Positions 58,732 to 60,735 of a stretch of 60,735 nt of DNA are shown piece by piece. The notes below the pieces were generated by a model. The model was given only the letters and a program-made list of their open reading frames with translations. It was not told where the DNA came from and made no database searches. Both the position numbers and the translations under genes were made by a program. The stretch is taken from contig JAQCIK010000013.1 in assembly GCA_027592035.1 (NCBI GenBank), positions 1 to 60,735 of the forward strand. Reading direction: 5' to 3'. How positions within the stretch are numbered: position 1 is the stretch's first letter; each line of letters opens with the position of its first letter. The DNA comes from Casp-actino8 sp001510455. GTDB lineage: Bacteria; Actinomycetota; Acidimicrobiia; Acidimicrobiales; Ilumatobacteraceae.

Positions 58732-59400
58732 GTGGAGCCACCGATACATGCTCTGGGCGTCATTGCCACCCAGTCGGTGATGATCACACCGTCGCTTCGT
58801 CACGTCGAGATGTTCACGATGCGAGGCATGGTGTCGTTGATGTGGCACCAAGTACCAGCAGGTCAGGCGGTTCGACCAGCGGCGATCGTGGCCTGCGGTG
58901 GAGCGATGGGAGGTCTCCTCGGCCCAGCCGAAGGTCTCTACCAAGAACTCGGAGAAACATGGGCGAATCGAGGTGTTCCGGTGGTTCGCGTGTCGTATCG
59001 CCGACCGAACGATCTCGACGCATGTTGTCTCGACGTAGCAGCAGCAGTACAGCTGGTGGCCGACTCCGGAGCGCAGCGCGTCGTGGTGATGGGACATTCC
59101 TTCGGAGGTGCGGTGGCCGTGCGTGTCGGAGTGGTGATGGACGAGGTGGCCGGTGTGGTCACATTCGCGACGCAATCCGCAGGTTGTGAGGTGGCACCCG
59201 GATTGCGCGGCAAACCACTTCTGCTCTTTCATGGTGATGCCGACGAGATCTTGCCGATCGAGTCGAGTCATGTCGTCGCGGCAATGGCGGGAGTCGGAGA
59301 AGTGGTCGTGTGTGAAGGTGACGGTCATCTGCTCGCGAACAGTTCGACTCTGCTGAAGACACGACTCGACGATTGGATTCACGACGTCATTGATTCGTGA
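58732..59400 (+). CDS. Alpha/beta hydrolase, divergent from marR
   Basis: The 222-residue small alpha/beta hydrolase has AAIVACGGAMGGLLGPAEGLYQEL, RVSYRRPNDLDACCLDVAAAVQLV, nucleophile elbow VVMGHSFGGAVA, acid FHGDADEILP and histidine GDGHLLANSS. GTG at 58732 is chosen for its spacing from TAGGGT; a GTG or ATG at 58777-58782 is a shorter option. A regulated, detoxifying or ester-cleaving role is suggested by the MarR neighbour. Confidence 0.85.
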   Translation: MEPPIHALGVIATQSVMITPSLRHVEMFTMRGMVSLMWHQVPAGQAVRPAAIVACGGAMGGLLGPAEGLYQELGETWANRGVPVVRVSYRRPNDLDACCLDVAAAVQLVADSGAQRVVVMGHSFGGAVAVRVGVVMDEVAGVVTFATQSAGCEVAPGLRGKPLLLFHGDADEILPIESSHVVAAMAGVGEVVVCEGDGHLLANSSTLLKTRLDDWIHDVIDS

Positions 59401-59405
59401 ACTTT

Positions 59406-59440
59406 TTGTCAGACCCGGCGTCTCGCAGATGTGCTGACAA
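59406..59440. promoter_or_regulatory. Inverted repeat TTGTCAG ... CTGACAA upstream of the BMP gene
   Basis: TTGTCAG (59406-59412) and CTGACAA (59434-59440) are perfect reverse complements with a 21-bp spacer, in the 91-nt gap between the hydrolase and the BMP lipoprotein. It could be an operator or a weak hairpin. Confidence 0.35.
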
Positions 59441-59491
59441 CTACGGTCGAGTTCGTCGACCATCCCCTTTGGTCGACATGAGGGAGGAACC

Positions 59492-60730
59492 ATGCGCAAG
59501 AAGACGTCACGTCTCGCGGCCATCGTCCTCGTCACGGCAATGGGCGGTGCGCTCGTTGCGTGTGGTGGAGATGACTCGGGGTCGAGTGAGACGACTACGG
59601 CAATGTCGAACGAGTCGACCAGCTCCGAGAGCTCTGGTTCGAGTTTCTCGATGGCGAATTTCGATTCGTGGGAGTCACTCGGCCAGGGCGAGAGCCCGAT
59701 CATCGATTGCCGACCCGAATCCGGACCGTTGAAGGCGGCTTGGGTGTACGTCGGTCCGATCAACGATGGTGGCTGGACGACGGCTCACAACAAGGGTCGT
59801 GAAGCGGTGCAGGCCGAGTTCGGTGATGCCATCGTGACCACCTACAAGGAAAACGTGCCCGAGGGTCCGCAGGTCGCGCAGGTGATCGAGGATCTGATCG
59901 CTGATGGCAACACTCTGATCTTCGGAACCTCGTTCGGATTCCAAGACGCCTTCGTCGAGGCGGCGTCCAACCATCCTGACGTCTGCTTCGAGTTCGCCAC
60001 CGGATACATCCCTGGTCCGAACCTTTCGCAGTTCACGGGTGCGGCCGAGGACGCTGCGTGGTTGACGGGAATGGCCGCTGGTGCGGCATCGAAGACCGGC
60101 CAGCTCGGACTTCTGGCTTCGTTCCCGATTCCTGAAGTTCTGCGAGGCATCAACGCATGGACGATCGGTGCTCGTGAGACCTACCCAGGTGCCGAGGTTC
60201 AGTTGATCTGGACGAACACCTGGTTCGATCCAGCACTCGAGCGCAAGACAGCTGAGATCTTGATCGCCGAAGGTGCCGATGTGGTCGGTGTGGTGGCTCA
60301 GGATTCACCTGCGTCTGGTGAAGCAGCCAATGAAGCCGGCATTCCGTGGTCGGGTTACGACTCCGACCAGAGCGAGAACTTCCCTGACGTGTGGTTGAGT
60401 GCTGCGACCTACGACTGGAGTGTGTACGAGATTCCTCGTGTACGCGCCGTCCTGGAAGGCAACTGGATCGCCGGCAACTACTACGGCGACATGGCCGACG
60501 GACACATCGTTCTTGCACCACTCGGACCGATCGTGTCCGACGAGACTCGTGCGCTCATCGCTGAGAAGACCGAGATCGTCAAGGGACAGTCGGGTGTGAT
60601 GTTCACTGGTCCGCTGTCGGACAACAAGGGCAACCAGATTCTGGCCGACGGTGTTGCGGCGACCTTTGCCGAACTGATGTCGATGAATTACCTCGTCGAA
60701 GGCATCAAGGGCGAGATCCCGTCGAGCTGA
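59492..60730 (+). CDS. BMP family substrate-binding lipoprotein
   Basis: The 412-residue lipoprotein has signal peptide and lipobox VACGG (Cys at about 24), and then a Ser/Thr/Glu-rich linker (about 30-65). The BMP/Med/PnrA domain (about 78-400) reads AAWVYVGPINDGGWTTAHNKG, IFGTSFGFQDAFVEAASNHPDVCFEFATGY and GVVAQDSPASGEAANEAG. The family delivers nucleosides or similar ligands to ABC importers. A strong GGGAGGAA site precedes the ATG. The ATPase and permease genes are expected after the window end, five bases past the stop. Confidence 0.92.
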   Translation: MRKKTSRLAAIVLVTAMGGALVACGGDDSGSSETTTAMSNESTSSESSGSSFSMANFDSWESLGQGESPIIDCRPESGPLKAAWVYVGPINDGGWTTAHNKGREAVQAEFGDAIVTTYKENVPEGPQVAQVIEDLIADGNTLIFGTSFGFQDAFVEAASNHPDVCFEFATGYIPGPNLSQFTGAAEDAAWLTGMAAGAASKTGQLGLLASFPIPEVLRGINAWTIGARETYPGAEVQLIWTNTWFDPALERKTAEILIAEGADVVGVVAQDSPASGEAANEAGIPWSGYDSDQSENFPDVWLSAATYDWSVYEIPRVRAVLEGNWIAGNYYGDMADGHIVLAPLGPIVSDETRALIAEKTEIVKGQSGVMFTGPLSDNKGNQILADGVAATFAELMSMNYLVEGIKGEIPSS

Positions 60731-60735
60731 TCGGT

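Noticed and set aside
58711..59763. Upstream extension of the MarR gene
   Set aside because: Runs antisense through the alpha/beta hydrolase gene; MarR homology starts after 58710.
1..60735. CRISPR array, insertion sequence or prophage
   Set aside because: No regularly spaced repeats, transposase, integrase or phage structural gene was recognised.

Overview
The window is a replication-origin neighbourhood of a high-GC Gram-positive bacterium. The order tRNA-Ile / DUF3566 gene / gyrA / gyrB / dciA / recF / dnaN / oriC / dnaA // rpmH / rnpA / yidD / yidC / jag / rsmG / parS / parA / parB // cwlM-like / trxA / trxB / anti-sigma / sigma / kinase is the actinobacterial one and matches the mycobacterial origin region closely. 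DUF5318, DUF6049, DUF3566 and LppM-type genes and a SigR-RsrA pair also point to Actinobacteria. An early-branching class such as Acidimicrobiia is an inference from the mix of families; no 16S rRNA gene is present to settle it.

Layout. (1) 1-10,000, minus strand: tRNA-Ile, a DUF3566 membrane protein, an unexpected TadE-like protein, gyrase, DciA, RecF, the beta clamp and DnaA. DnaA boxes lie on both sides of dnaA. (2) 10,048-15,190, plus strand: rpmH-rnpA-yidD-yidC-jag-rsmG, three parS sites, parA and parB. (3) 15,334-24,727, minus strand: a CwlM-like pseudo-amidase, thioredoxin and its reductase, a small membrane protein, a SigM-type sigma/anti-sigma pair, a Ser/Thr kinase with an extracytoplasmic tail, DegV, a DUF6049 secreted protein and a GNAT enzyme. 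(4) 24,756-31,814, plus strand: an AcuC-type deacetylase, CCA nucleotidyltransferase, DUF5318, a membrane protein, then rpsF-ssb-rpsR-rplI-dnaB. (5) 31,822-37,228: a VOC protein, HD hydrolase, RmuC, pantothenate kinase and methionine aminopeptidase. (6) 37,514-45,255, plus strand: a Tad/Flp pilus operon (CpaB, CpaE-like, TadA, TadB, TadC, Flp, three TadE/G-like proteins) ending in a membrane-anchored BTAD protein. (7) 45,214-58,710, mostly minus: a coiled-coil protein, RadA, an LppM-like lipoprotein, ClpC, a polyprenyl synthase (plus), a four-gene enzyme operon, a dead phosphatase homologue, TilS, and SigR-RsrA with a small membrane protein and a MarR regulator. (8) 58,732-60,730, plus strand: an alpha/beta hydrolase and a BMP-family substrate-binding lipoprotein whose ABC transporter is probably just outside the window.

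How it fits together. The first 15 kb holds replication initiation (DnaA, DnaN, RecF, gyrase, origin), membrane insertion (YidC) and chromosome segregation (ParABS). dnaB and ssb lie 20 kb away with ribosomal protein genes. The cwlM-kinase block looks like a cell-wall control module. Several apparently single genes start 6-8 nt after a TANNNT hexamer with no Shine-Dalgarno sequence, which suggests widespread leaderless transcription. Within operons, neighbouring genes overlap by 1 or 4 nt (TGATG, ATGA or GTGA). No CRISPR array, insertion sequence or prophage was seen.
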